DNA from: Actinernus sp. WN-2022
Lineage: Eukaryota; Cnidaria; Anthozoa; Actiniaria; Actinernidae
Assembly: GCA_030867875.1 (NCBI GenBank)
Contig: JAOWCC010001634.1
Location: 36,351,867-36,415,866 of the forward strand
Reading direction: 5' to 3'
Length of the DNA stretch: 64,000 nt
The stretch's first letter is position 1. Every line of letters begins with the position of its first letter. The notes below the pieces were generated by a model. It ran no database searches and was not told the DNA's origin. It worked only from the letters and a program-made list of their open reading frames with translations. The position numbers and the translations under genes were made by a program. Shown here one piece after another: positions 53,501 to 63,588 of the stretch.

Positions 53501-56500
53501 TTCAATCCATTTCCAGTTGTTTTCCTTACGAATTTAAGGTCTTTGCCAAAGACAAGCACTCCATTGACACTCATCAACGATCAACCATCGCGAGTCCAAA
53601 ACAGGAATCCTTCCGTCTTCTCTGATGAGTTACTTATGATAATTATGCGAAATTATAAAATATGAACCAATCAAAGATCACTACCAGGTTTTCTGGTAGT
53701 GACGTCACTGGACGGCATTATCGTCGAATGAATTCAGACGTCTCTCTCGGGAGGAACGAACCAGAGGAGACGGCTGGAATTCAGGCTATATAAAATCCTA
53801 CGTTGCGTCAGCTTTGCCGTAATCCTTGGACTTCGTATACATAGTGTAGTCAGTACATTTCTTCTATTTTTAACATATGTCCTAAAGAAATTAGGTATCA
53901 AAGAAGAGAAACGCCTTCGATTGTTCTTACATATTAATCACTCCTCTTTATACACCCTCAACCGTATCCCAACGGGATTACATAACAACATTCTGCACCC
54001 ACTTATGTACATTTCTTAATGCTATAAAGTATATGAGTTTGTTGCTTGGCTATGCTAATGAACTCAGAGGTTCCCACAACATGTTGTTAACCAAGAGACA
54101 CACCGCGGCAAAACTCACGCGCATGCGCTTTTGATGAGCCCAGAACGCGCGCGTCCCGTCAGTTTCCCGCCCAAACTGAAAGAAAACAAAGGCACTCACC
54201 CCTGTTTCTAATTTTAGGTACGTATGTGAACTCTTTCGCCAAAATCAACAAAACCACTTTGAAACTTAACTTTAACAGGTTTAAGTTTAATTTGTAATTC
54301 ACTGTGAGTTTACTAAGTTACAATATTATTTACTTTAAAAAATTATGCCCTAGAAAACTTGCATTTCAACCCCAGAGCCTTCATTGAACTAGGCTTCATT
54401 ATTTCAGCCAGCGGGGCATAACATTTTGCCGCGGTGTGACCTAGAGGATTCAGCTCACCTGTGTCCCTTCTCTGTCAGATGCCTCGCAAGTGTGTCGGTG
54501 ATTTGTCGGCCGCCGTACGGCAGCCGTGTTTCTCCCGATTCAATGATACAACCTACGAACAGAGCACGGAGAATAGAACGAATAGGGTGAACTGCAAACC
54601 CCCAGCTTGATACACGATCAGGGATAATATAATCAGAGGTAATAGATGATTATATAATAATAAGTCCGAAATCCACGCTCTGATTGGTCAAGAGCTATTA
54701 GAGGACACACACATGAGCGCGCGCAACTAATTTCTCAGCTCGTTTTGATTGGATATTTTCATAGTTTTTAGTTTGCTATTATTATATAAAACAAAAGATG
54801 AATTCCATTCTGCCGTGCATCTGTCCTCTTATAAATGCACAGATGACGCCAAAACATCAGTAACGCCACTCGGCTGCGTATTGTGGTGACGTCATCTGTG
54901 CATCTATAAGAGGACAGACGCACGGCAGATTGGAATCTATGTGTTAATTACATAGAGGTTATTAGTTGGCTAGGCATATAATACGGATATTTACGAGTCA
55001 TTCGTATTTTGGTGAACCTTTTTAAGTTGTTTATTATATAAATTCTGCCAATAAATATTTTGTTCCTGCATGCGTGCACACTTGAGAAATGTGATTCACC
55101 ATGGTCATGGGAACCCTATTTCGGGTAGTTATAGTCAAACGGCTCTGGCTCCTTTTATTTGATGTATTTAAAACTATTACGTGCTCATCTTTTACGAGTT
55201 GCGAATATGATGTAATTTTCCTAGCCCCGCAGGAATGGGTTTATAGGAAAATCAGATGCCTGACAAGATAATTCCACTTTAACGTGCACGAGAAAACCGA
55301 TATTGTGCTATTAACGTGGAATTACCGAGAGAGGCATGTGATTTCCTTGAATCGCACAGCCCGATGAATTACTTGATGATTTAGTATTTTTGTTGATGTT
55401 CTGCTAAGTTATAAATAGCGCGCGTAGCCTACAGACTGTGCCGGTGATTCCACTCTGAATCACCACTCCTCTCAGCTAACCAGCGTCCGATTTCGCAAAC
55501 GCACTCGTGCGATTCAGCTGTGACTATGTGATTCTACAAAACATCAGCTCGTACTATTTATAACTAATACCATGACAATTCGGGAATTAGTGATTAAATT
55601 TCCCCGCAAGTCGAGGGAGAGTTTGTCCGAGTCTTAAGGGGAAATTTAATCACTAATTTCCCGAATTGTCAAGGTATAAGTTTGTAATACTCTGATCGCC
55701 GAGGAACGGAACAAATCTCTGAGAAGTTTAGTTTTCTCTGCCTAAACTAAAGACGTCGCAGTTGAGTTGCTTTCGAAAACATTTTAATGCTCGATTGAAT
55801 GACCTTGACTTCCCCTTAAGAAGAATAGCAGTAAAACACAATGTAATTTTGTGCTTGACTAAATATTTAAAGGTCATGCATATATGGTTTTAAGTATCCC
55901 ACATGGAAGAAGCGGGTTTGAGAAATAAGAGAAGAACGTGCAGATTGAAATACGTGATCCCACATGGATTACGTTTAAGGTTATGATGAAGCCAGGTCAG
56001 TTTGGGTTCAATTTTTTCACCCGGGAGCGCAGGGCTAGTCGTGCCAGAGGGGAGCTCATGTCCAGCCTGCATTGTCTTCAAGTTTTCCCTCATTACAATG
56101 CAAGGAAAAATTAGAAATATGCATTGTTCTTGCAGGGAAATTTAGAAATTTCCCTGTGGAAGACAATGCATATTTCTAAATTTCCCTTGCATTTGTAATG
56201 AACCAGGGAATTTAGAGATGAAATGTGTGTGAACAAACAAAGGAATCCGAGGCGATCATGGTATTACTGTAAAAACATCAAAATGAAATAAGAGATTTAT
56301 GATACGACTGCTTTTTCGGTTGACTGTTTTCTTTTCGTTGTCAACTCGGTATTCTACAGGGCCCGATTGTTCGAAGCAAGGATAACTTTTTATATAGGAC
56401 AATGCTAAATCAGTAATTGTAATCTGTACAGGTTACACTCGGGTTACGTATACTCTTGTTTCGAACAGCCGGCCCCAGGGCATTACTGACAATTTACTGC

Positions 56501-59500
56501 TCCATACTAGCCATCTGATTTCACCTTATATGGTAAATTAACGTGAGTCGTATCACGAAGTTAGTTAAGTCCCGAACTGGTAGCAGTGTTCATATAGTAT
56601 ATATTTTAGGTTTATGAGTTTTTCTAGTTTTTTAATGTGCTTTTAACATGATCAATGTGATGGTGAACTGATTTTAAAGTAGAACAGCGCCAAAAAGTTG
56701 AACCAATAAAATAGTTCAAAGCAGAACAGTTACATCATAATATTGCAGCTTACCTTCGACAACTGGAATAACATCTATGTGATCTCCAATATCAACTGCA
56801 GTAAAACAAAACATGTCACACGTGTGTATAGAAAACGACGGCGGCTTGTACTGTTACCCACAATCCTTTGCACGCAAACATCTTTAAACCGTTATAAAAC
56901 CGCGGTAGGGTTTTTAAATCTTAAAAGCAAGCCAGTACAAGTGCTACTGCCAATACACCGTCAGTGAGAGAACAGAGGATTTCTACGTGTTATCTTAAAG
57001 ACCCTGTGTCCGAGCCCATGGTGCTTTGCGCAAATGTTATGATTAGTTTGTTTATCAACGGCCGCATAAATTAAAGGCCAGCTTTTAGGCGAACTAAATG
57101 CTCTCGATTGTTTATATGTTTCATAAAAGAAGTACACATACACTTTGGATAACGAATTTCATAATTTCTACCGGGTTAAAAACCCAATCGAGCCCACGAA
57201 TTTTCCCCGGATGCTTCGAATATGATTTTAACAGTACTCGGCAGTAAGCCAGTTGTTCTGTCTTTAGATTCTAATTCGATTTACGAGTGCGACTTTTCAC
57301 AACTCTACAAGCAAACACATACTCTTGTTACCTTGTTTTTATGTCTCCAGTATTGCTAAGCTGTATTTGAAGATCTCTACTTTCCTTGCGAATGATATAT
57401 TTTGGCGGAGTGCAAAATGAAATGTCGTACTCGCACTCGAGTCAAACTCACAGCGAAGTAACAGCTGAACTCGGCAGATTGGAGTTTGACCCGCGATCGT
57501 AGTTTTAGTAGCAATATTTTCTGGACGTACTGGAGGATGAAAAAAAAAGGTTAAGGACATTGCTTTCTCTGCTAATAAAAATGCAAAACATATACAGATA
57601 AGTCGTAACACCTCAGTGGAGCTTAGCCGTGCGAAATTATAATTACGAATGTTCTTGATGCCAGAAGTGGTTGCTTTGTGCTTTGTATTTCCAACGAAGC
57701 CCGCCGGTCCCTTAGTGCAGCAAATACCCGGGAAACTCACGTAGTAGTCCTTTTGAACCACAAGTGTTCTCTTGTAGACCTAGAGAAAGTAAAATGTGGA
57801 CTGCTGAAGGATTATTTGTCGAGTCACTTCGCCTCGCTGTCTCGGTCCTTTCTCCGGCATTCCTCTACTCGCCACTCTAGACCGGGATTCGAAGAAATAT
57901 TCGAACTAAAGTTTCATTTAAAAAAGTATATATACAAAAGTTAAGATAAAAGAAAGTTAGTTAAGCATATATACCTATCAATAATTACACGATGGCCCAA
58001 ACTAGGGATGGATTTCGAAAGATTCGGGAGTTACATAACAACAACAACGATCTTTCTGATTTTCGTAGCCTTCGAAAATGATTTGCGCGCGCAAAGCACC
58101 ATGGGCTCGGACACAGGGTCTTTAATAACAAGCCAGTACAAGTACTACTGCCAATAACACCGTCAGTGAAGAGTACAGAGGAGTTATACGTGTTATTGTG
58201 ACTGTGTTAGGTTCGCAAGGGATTGTGGTCAAATATACAGCCGCCATCTTTTTCCTGACGTTTTTTTGGGACATATTCCGAGTATTTACCGAGTATATTC
58301 CGATTATTCGCCGAGTCAGTATATTCCAACAAAGAAGTACACCGAAAACCCAATCTTGTTTACATTAGCAAAAACATCAAACATTACCTAACAGACGTAC
58401 TAAGAGTAATGTGCATGATTTCGAGGTATTCTAATTTCGAAATAGCTGGTCAGGAACAAGTCCTCCAAAACGCGCCCTAAGTGTTACAGCAGTGTTTTCA
58501 AGATGTTCGACAAGCGCGACGTAAAACGATAGCCTGCAATGCAGATGTATATTGAGAGATCTGGTAAATAAGAATGTACGGTGATCAACACTTCTCTTTA
58601 AGATATCAAAACAAAGTGAAGCAGGCAGGTCAACTAATGTCACCTGAAAAAAAATGTTTTGCGCGATGTGACACCAATTCTCTTAACTGACACTACAAGA
58701 AATATATGAAGATCAGTAAGGAGAATCTGGGGAGCTTACCATTTATACAGAAAAAAAAAAACAGAAATTCCGGTAGGGAAATTAAATGGTACGCGTCATT
58801 TCGTTCGGAACGTTTAGGAGTGAGCTACTGGTTGGGGTAATCTACTTTTCCCCCTCTTTTAGGTCTTTGCGGTTCGCGCGTACCGGTTGGGGTAATCCAC
58901 TTTTCCCGCTCTTTTCAGTCTTTGCGGTGGACGCGCGTACCGGTTGGGGTAGTCCACTTTTCCCGCTCTTTTAGTCTTTGCGGTGGACGCGCGTACCATT
59001 TTTATGTTTATGTTTTAACTTCCCAACCAGGGCCCGGTTGTTCAAAGGGTGGATAATTTTATCCACTGGATAAGTATTAACCAAACTAGCTTATTTTATC
59101 CAGTGGATAAAGATTTATCCAGTGGATAAAATTATCCACACCCTTTGAACAACCGGGCCCTGATGGGTTGATGTAAACGGCAGGGGGTGAAAGAGTTAAA
59201 TAATGCCTTATAAGGCAGAGTGGTTTACAATCCTCCTTAATCTTGTGCCTCCTATAAAGGGGCACTGTTAACCGTCAGATGAATACATTATTTTTTCATG
59301 ACGAAAGACAAAAATAACTACTCAGATTAGCAGAGTATGCTTTCTAGCTATACTGGAGAAAATTTGAGAAAATTTTGATGACGCCGATAGCAAAGATTCA
59401 AGTGGATGAAAAATACAGGTTTTAGTGAAATTTATAGAGCAACTCGCAATCGGTTCACTGTAAACCGACATCAAGTTTCTAGAATACACCGTTTGTAATC

Positions 59501-61995
59501 CACTTTAATCTTTGCCATCCTCTATCGAAAAAGTTTGAAAAGTATATCAGGACATTCACATGGTATTTCTCTTCAATCTCAGGCTTGTTATTTTTGTAGT
59601 TTCGTTTTAAAGGTTCAATTCGATTGACAGTGTACCTTAAAGAAAACCTCTCGTCTGATAACCTCAGTACATATTTAACCGCAATGCTTACCAACGATGC
59701 CAGATACTGCACTGTACGAATACATTGCAAGTATGGCTTGCTCTTGAAGGTAAACGGCTTCTACTCTAAAGAAACCCAACAGAATCTCCACTAGTTCCTC
59801 CTGGAAGAGAAAGGAACATCAAAGAATCAGCTAATTAGAGAAGAGACGATTTTCACGTTGCAGGCTACGCTGTAAGCTAGTGATGCTGAAACGATAGTCA
59901 GGGTTTAAGCGATCTTTCCCAACATAAACAACAGAAAGTTAAGTACTAAACTGGTAATGAATATACTACGGTCTTGAAATATAACAAATCGGCATTTTTC
60001 CATTTTCTGTACTCGTATTGATCATAAATTGTATCATAAAAGTTCAAAAATCAAGTGAAACAGCAAGCGTGCTTTGCGTTACATTCCAAAATGGTTTATT
60101 CTGCGTCGAAGTTACAGGGAGCCGTTAGCAGGTATCCCAAGCCATAAACTTATCATTACGGTATTCCCACGAACTCCGAATTGGAATTTAGGGTGGTTTT
60201 TGAGGAAGGAGGAGGCAAACTGGAGAACCCAGAGGAAAACCGGAGAAAAACCCTCGAACTGAGGGTGAGATACCAACAAATTCAACTCACATGACGCTGG
60301 GTCCGGGAATTGAACCCCGGACAAGAAGTGAGAGGCAAACGCTCGGCCACCCTTGCTCCCCTTGAGAGACATAAATACTCTTATTGGTCATGGGCCAGTT
60401 ACAAAGAGAGAAATTCGGGCTCTGCACCTTTTCCATGGGATAGAAGTTTGTTGGAAAATAGTTGGAAGTTTTAATTTCTATGATTTTAGATGCTTTCCAA
60501 CGTAGCAACGCAACTCAAGGCGTAGTCGGAAAGCTTCATCGTTACGGCACGTAGCTATTTGTTTACCACTTACGTGATAGTTCATTAGTAATGTTCCTTT
60601 TCTCTTGTATATGTTGAATATTCATAATATGATAGGTGTATCAGGACCGAATCATTTAAATTATTCCTCTCTCTTGCTGGATAGCAAATTATCATTCATC
60701 ATTTGTATAGGTTTATTTAGTATTTTCGGCTTTAGCCCTCGGAGCCTTGTGCGATTGCATTCGGTCGAGGAGTACGTTTACATATTTTTTTCCCACGCGG
60801 TTTTATTGTTTAGTTTTTTTCGTATCGGGTAACGTACATAACTTAGTTATTTATATATGTAAATCGATGTTCCATAGCCTTTCTTTATTACTTTGTAATT
60901 TTAGATTTACTGTATTTTATTTAAGCATGTGTAAAGCTTCTTATTCACATTGTGATCGGTTTATTATACTTTACGTTCTTGATTTTCCTATTCTCATGAT
61001 GTATTATGTAATTTGTCTGTGGTGTTGGTTGTACATCCATCCTTTCTGAATGGAGATTTTACGGATGTTTATTGGATTCAATCAAGTCATGTTATATATT
61101 TTAGTATATTTGTTATATATGTTGTTATTTGTTTCAAGTATTACTTAATTATTAGTATTTACTGTAGTTAATTAAAGAAACGTGTTCTGCTGTCCACCAG
61201 GCATCTGGCACAGTCACACTCCACAAGTTGTCGTATTATTTGCTACGTGTTGAGCACGTGGCGTACAATAGGAATGAATGAACACTTCCAACGGATGGAA
61301 ATACTTTGGAAATGTTGTTGGAAACTGTAATTTTCAAGAGATTTCCACCCATGTAATGGAAGAGGTCTAGTTGTTCTAGTGTAGATGCAGAGGAGTGTTC
61401 GCAACAAACCTTATCTAGTATCCCTGTATTCTGTGGTACTGTCATGATAACCTGTCAAACAGGATGAAGCGAACAAGTTAGGAGTATACTTGCTCACGTT
61501 TCTATGCTCGCTCAGTGGCTCAAGATGATGTTACACGCGACGAGTTTTCGTTGTCAACATAGTGTAACATGGCGCGCTGGACGATTTTTAACGCAATCTT
61601 CATTGCGAAAACATGTTGCACGTTTTTGAATTACCTTCAAAAACATGCAACATTGTTGCCCGAATGTTATTGGAATTGTTTTATGTAACACCCTCGCCGC
61701 TGACTTTTCGCCCAACAATGTTGCACCAAAAATCGTCCATGTAACATCACCTTTAGAGAGAGAAAAAAAAACTTCCATCACTGATTTTGACGCGCTTACA
61801 TGTTGATTATTGATTTAATAGGCAAAGATTTAAAACCTCAGAGGGCTTTGAAAACAATCTGCAAAAACCTGGGCCCAGTTGCTCCAAGCCCGACTCCAGC
61901 CTGGATTAAAGTTTAACCAAGGTTTCTGGTTCTCTCCCGGTTAGCTCAGTGGTTAAGCGCCGGTCTGTCGAGCGGGTCGCGGTTTCAAACCCCGG

Positions 61996-62034
<39 letters not shown>

Positions 62035-63588
62035 GGTGCTGCCTTTACATAATACAGTAAACGGTTAGACCTTCACGTCTTCTCGGATAAGGACGTAAAA
62101 TCGTAGGACTAGTGTCCCCAATTAGCTGCAAAGCTAACTGAATACATTGATATTTAAATAAAGTCGCTAACTTCTTACTTACTAACTTAAGGTGTATTTC
62201 TACAATCAAGCATTGATTAGACACCTACCACTCATACCTTTATATGGGTTTTTAACTCCAAAATCAATCACTTCAACAAGTTAACACTCTTAAAGCAGTT
62301 TTCGATTGAGTATCGTTAAAAACAAGGTAATTACAGAACCAATCACGAGCAAGTAAACACACAATGAGCTAATCACGAACTGAAGTAAGTCACGATTGGT
62401 TTTACTTGAACCAATCGCGAGGAAGAGTAAACGCAATCGTGGATGGCGTGATGGACCAAAACACGTTTGGTTTTAGTTTAGCACTTGATTGGCTGATAAT
62501 CACAAAACATTTTCCACAGCCAATAGGAAGACTGAGCAAACACAAAACCAAAGCAATCACGGATTGCTTTCGGATTGCTTTTCACCAGCCAATCACAGGC
62601 CTAGAATTTAATATTTTCAGTCACTTAAAAATCTACTTGCTAAAATCAAAGGACATTTGCATTTTTAATTTCTCCTGGCACAACTAGCAATATCCTTTAG
62701 TAAGTTTGCATTTCGATTAGAATAGTTCACGGTACATTTTTCTCTAGTGAAATAGTGTTTGTAAAATATTTGTATGACATGTTGTACTGTATCTTCAATC
62801 ATTTGTGTAATGTTCACTGTTCGTAGTGTTTAATGACAAGGGTGATCGTGGATATTATTCCTTTATCGATGTTGCTCGAATCAATAACGTTAGTCTAATG
62901 ATGTGTATATATGTGTATATACAGCGAAGTGCAAAAACTTTGACCCCCCGCTCCTCAACTATATCAATATATCGGGTGCATTATGGGTATGATTCGTTTT
63001 AATATTTATGATTTATGATTCGTTTTAATAAATCTAGCAAATAGTTATATCATTATTGCTCTACGCTATAGATATACATACCCGATATTTTGACGGATCA
63101 ACCTTCAATGAGAGGAATGTGTGCTCTAAAATTCCGATTAAATCTGATGGGTCGAACTTCAGCTGAGGGGAAAAAAAGATCAGGAGATGGTATCGAAAAG
63201 ATAACGGCTTTATGTCCCTTCCTGCCTTCTACTAATGAATTTAAAGAGGACGTTGGGATGTCGTTGTCCATACTGGACTGACCAATCTCACTTTCATGAT
63301 TGGACACCCCCTGCAAATGGGTTTTGCATGTGGTCCATATAACTAATGAATAAAACAATAATTAATTGAGATGGTGATATTTTTGCGTATTTCTAAAGTG
63401 AAGTTGCTATATATTTTTCCTATCCACACCGAAAAGAAAATGGTCGAATTTCGTCGTAGTGGCACTTTAAAAAAGTAGATGTCATGTGTACCTTGTCGAT
63501 CTTAAACGACCGCCTCAAGGGGAAGCGTAGCTTCGACATTTTCCTGCTATTTGGCTCCAAGGCTTTGAATCCATACACGCAATTGGAA
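43816..63588 (-). CDS. Divergent actin-family protein gene, ten exons, 5' end probably outside the window
   Basis: Ten minus-strand exons have AG acceptors, GT donors and matching phases, and read as one protein of about 309 residues aligned to actin along its length. Landmarks: VIMTVPQNTG (actin HPVLLTE region); YLQEQAILAMYSYSAVSGIV, then VDIGDHIDVIPVVEG (second phosphate loop); TRLPYGGRQITD; ITRLIKEQ, then SCYVSEKR (actin IKEKLCYV); YDLPDGT; LSGGCSMIPG (actin LSGGTTMYPG); and RHHAAFIGASVVA (actin KYSAWIGGSI). The end EALEKWQNI replaces the RKCF of true actin, so this is an actin-related protein that I cannot name. Exons: 63492-63588, 61410-61451, 59692-59800, 56754-56795, 54459-54552, 52466-52514, 51609-51709, 48702-48886, 48208-48269, 43816-43962. 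A piece of about 25 residues between the first two exons, and the N-terminus, were not found. Confidence 0.88.
44112..44285. mobile_element. Fold-back MITE in an intron
   Basis: ATATATAGAGGTTATTGACCAAGC and its inverse GCTTGGTCAATAAGGTTTTTATTATAT flank an internal ATGGATCGAGACG...CGAGGTCCAT inversion. Confidence 0.65.
45470..45895. mobile_element. Long fold-back MITE (about 200-bp arms)
   Basis: The two halves are inverted copies meeting near 45680. Outer words are AAGGAACCTCGGCT and AGCCGAGGTTCCCTTT; inner words are CAGTGTTGCC and GGCAACACTGTGACGTCA. Coding frames over it are shadows. A related copy is at 51205-51598. Confidence 0.88.
47131..47492 (-). mobile_element. tRNA-derived SINE
   Basis: Read on the minus strand, the head holds an A-box (TTAGCTCAGTTGGTAGAG) and a B-box (GGGGGTTCGAACCC). 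The body runs to a tail with AATGTAAAGCGCTATGAGAC and TATAAATATGGCC. A second copy is at 47757-48111. Confidence 0.85.
47757..48111 (-). mobile_element. tRNA-derived SINE, second copy
   Basis: Same family as 47131-47492, with shared CATATTTATATAGCGCCATA and TCGAGTCCCGGCCGCG-type B-box region. The A-box is TTAGCTCAGTTAG. An (AAT)n tail precedes it at 47745-47756. Confidence 0.85.
48208..48269 (-). CDS. Actin-family gene, exon before last
   Basis: Acceptor CCTAG|GTTTTC and donor CACAG|GTATGAGC. The 62 bases encode FPERLQSEVSALLPQSSHAQ after completing the Gly codon begun in the previous exon. This corresponds to actin IADRMQKEITALAP. Confidence 0.9.
48500..48712. repeat. Threefold tandem repeat (about 70 bp) overlapping an exon end
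   Basis: Three copies start at 48501, 48570 and 48642 (ATTG[C/G]TG[C/T]GTTCTGATTGGTCT) and each ends in GAATCACCTGGTATCAT. The last copy contains the real 5' splice site of the actin-family exon at 48702, so the other two carry copies of the same donor sequence. Confidence 0.88.
48702..48886 (-). CDS. Actin-family gene exon with LSGG motif
   Basis: Acceptor ACTACAG|AAAGGTG and donor ACCAG|GTGATTC. The 185 bases encode VTLDTARYRCTEGLFDP, then GIHELTIKAIMACSMDMRK and LSGGCSMIPG, the actin adenosine-binding region. The last bases and donor are part of a threefold tandem repeat (see 48500-48712). Confidence 0.92.
49010..49180. repeat. 11-bp minisatellite (AACATCGGTAC)
   Basis: About 15 units with GTAC, GTGC or ATAC variants. 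The histidine/arginine- and cysteine-rich open frames across it come from the repeat. Confidence 0.92.
50200..50775 (+). mobile_element. LINE C-terminal fragment with (TTA)n tail
   Basis: It encodes VTPYLRQLNWLPVKDQLLF, FKCMNNLAPQYLCNKF, then GQRSFQYRATIIWNNL, the usual end of CR1/L2-like ORF2. It ends at a TAA near 50709 and the tail AATAAAGTTTATTATTATTATT. It lies in an actin-gene intron on the opposite strand. Confidence 0.8.
51205..51598. mobile_element. Long fold-back MITE, second copy
   Basis: Related to 45470-45895 (ACAATGTTTGCTCTCAA, GTACACTAGATGTCA and the central TCAGAAAACAATAGCTCTTTTGTTG are shared). Its right end touches the actin exon at 51609, leaving only about ten bases of intron between the splice donor and the element. 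Confidence 0.85.
51609..51709 (-). CDS. Actin-family gene exon
   Basis: Acceptor TCTTTAG|TCATGC and donor ACACT|GTATGTT. The 101 bases encode SCYVSEKRINEDDDD and end with YDLPDGT, equal to the actin CYVALDF to LPDGQ region. A fold-back MITE begins only about ten bases inside the following intron. Confidence 0.9.
51967..52200 (-). mobile_element. tRNA-derived SINE, family 2
   Basis: The minus-strand head CCCGGTTAGCTCATTGGTTC has an A-box and GGTTTCAAACC a B-box. The body has ACTGAGTAGAAGGTGC and the tail TAAATAAAGTTGATTT. It is the same family as 61934-62185. Confidence 0.8.
52219..52372. mobile_element. MITE with GTTGTTCAAAGGGTGGATAA ends
   Basis: Imperfect palindrome with CAGTTGTTCAAAGGGTGGATAACGCTATCC on one side and GGATAGCGTTATTTCG on the other. 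Relatives at 56359-56475 and 59028-59161. Confidence 0.6.
52466..52514 (-). CDS. Actin-family gene micro-exon (49 bases)
   Basis: Acceptor TTTCACAG|GTTTTTC and donor GAGCAG|GTATTTT. It encodes FFSEVETYITRLIKEQ, matching the actin AEREIVRDIKE helix. The phases agree with both neighbours. Confidence 0.87.
52937..53788. mobile_element. Mutator-like MITE with perfect 9-bp target duplication
   Basis: The ends are TAGCCTGAATTTCAGCCGTCTCC and its inverse. TATAAAATC flanks both sides exactly (52928-52936 and 53789-53797). About 100-bp TIRs include GACGTCTGAATTCATTCGACG. There is no transposase. It is inserted in an actin-gene intron. Confidence 0.9.
54459..54552 (-). CDS. Actin-family gene exon
   Basis: Acceptor TTCGTAG|GTTGTATC and donor CACAG|GTGAGCT. 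The 94 bases encode CIIESGETRLPYGGRQITD, then LARHLTEKGH, which aligns with actin [21 protein letters not shown]. The phases agree with both neighbours. Confidence 0.88.
54799..54947. mobile_element. Palindromic MITE
   Basis: GATGAATTCCATTCTGCCGTGC, CTGTCCTCTTATA and GCACAGATGACG are repeated inverted on the other side around an 80-base centre. Confidence 0.75.
55562..55690. mobile_element. Palindromic MITE
   Basis: GACAATTCGGGAATTAGTGATTAAATTTCCCC pairs with its inverse around a 40-base centre, within ATACCATG/CAAGGTAT borders. Confidence 0.75.
56088..56215. mobile_element. Palindromic MITE
   Basis: CATTACAATGCAAGG and AAATATGCATTG words are inverted at CAATGCATATTTCTAAATTT and CTTGCATTTGTAATG. 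The centre is AGGGAAATTTAGAAATTTCCCT. Confidence 0.7.
56359..56475. mobile_element. MITE with GGGCCCGATTGTTCGAAGCA ends
   Basis: CAGGGCCCGATTGTTCGAAGC and its approximate inverse TTGTTTCGAACAGCCGGCCCC flank about 75 bases. Confidence 0.6.
56754..56795 (-). CDS. Actin-family gene micro-exon (42 bases)
   Basis: Acceptor TACTGCAG|TTGATATTGG and donor CGAAG|GTAAGC. It encodes VDIGDHIDVIPVVEG, counting split codons: the actin DSGDGVTHTVPIYEG phosphate-binding loop, with the acidic D-x-G-D retained. Confidence 0.9.
58830..58998. repeat. About 55-bp tandem repeat, three copies
   Basis: Units start with GGTTGGGGTA at 58830, 58884 and 58941 and include CTTTTCCC[C/G]CTCTTTT and GTCTTTGCGGT. Located in an intron. 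Confidence 0.85.
59028..59161. mobile_element. Palindromic MITE with AGGGCCCGGTTGTTCAAAGG ends
   Basis: Nearly perfect inverted arms of about 45 bp contain repeated TTATCCACTGGATAA-type words. No coding capacity. Confidence 0.85.
59692..59800 (-). CDS. Actin-family gene exon
   Basis: Acceptor CTTCCAG|GAGGAAC and donor CGTTG|GTAAGC. The 109 bases encode EELVEILLGFFRVEAVYLQE, then QAILAMYSYSAVSGIV, equal to the actin [24 protein letters not shown] region. Confidence 0.92.
60135..60362 (-). mobile_element. tRNA-derived SINE, family 3
   Basis: The minus-strand head has AGGGTGGCCGAGCGTTTGCC (A-box) and CGGGGTTCAATTCCCGG (B-box), followed by a body with TTTTTCTCCGGTTTTCCTCT. Confidence 0.75.
61410..61451 (-). 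CDS. Actin-family gene micro-exon (42 bases)
   Basis: Acceptor TTGACAG|GTTATC and donor GATAAG|GTTTGT. It encodes VIMTVPQNTGILDK, matching actin PVLLTEAPLNPKANREK. Phase 0 at both ends. Confidence 0.78.
61934..62185 (+). mobile_element. tRNA-derived SINE, family 2
   Basis: Head CCCGGTTAGCTCAGTGGTTAAG (A-box) and GCGGTTTCAAACCCCGGCC (B-box) with CCA at the end of the tRNA-like part. Body with AAAATAACTGAGGAGAAGG and a tail AAATAAAGTCGC. Same family as 51967-52200. Confidence 0.85.
62186..63491. other. Intronic or intergenic, no gene recognised
   Basis: AT-rich sequence with repeated CAATCACGA words (62330-62580) that look like decayed repeats. The missing actin-family segment expected between 61451 and 63492 was searched for here and not seen. 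Confidence 0.4.
63492..63588 (-). CDS. Actin-family gene, probable upstream exon
   Basis: Acceptor CCTTTTTTAG|TTCCAATTG and donor GACAAG|GTACAC. It encodes SNCVYGFKALEPNSRKMSKL, then RFPLRRSFKIDK. This resembles actin [22 protein letters not shown] in spacing, but the match is weak. It could belong to another transcript. Confidence 0.5.

Noticed and set aside
54541..54557. Start of a plus-strand gene around 54540
   Set aside because: The conserved coding signal here is on the minus strand (the TRLPYGGRQ exon); the plus frames are shadows.
58431..58643. Extra exon of the actin-family gene
   Set aside because: It has an acceptor-like TTTTTTTTCAG, but the exons at 59692 and 56754 already join in phase and match actin without a gap; the peptide does not resemble actin.
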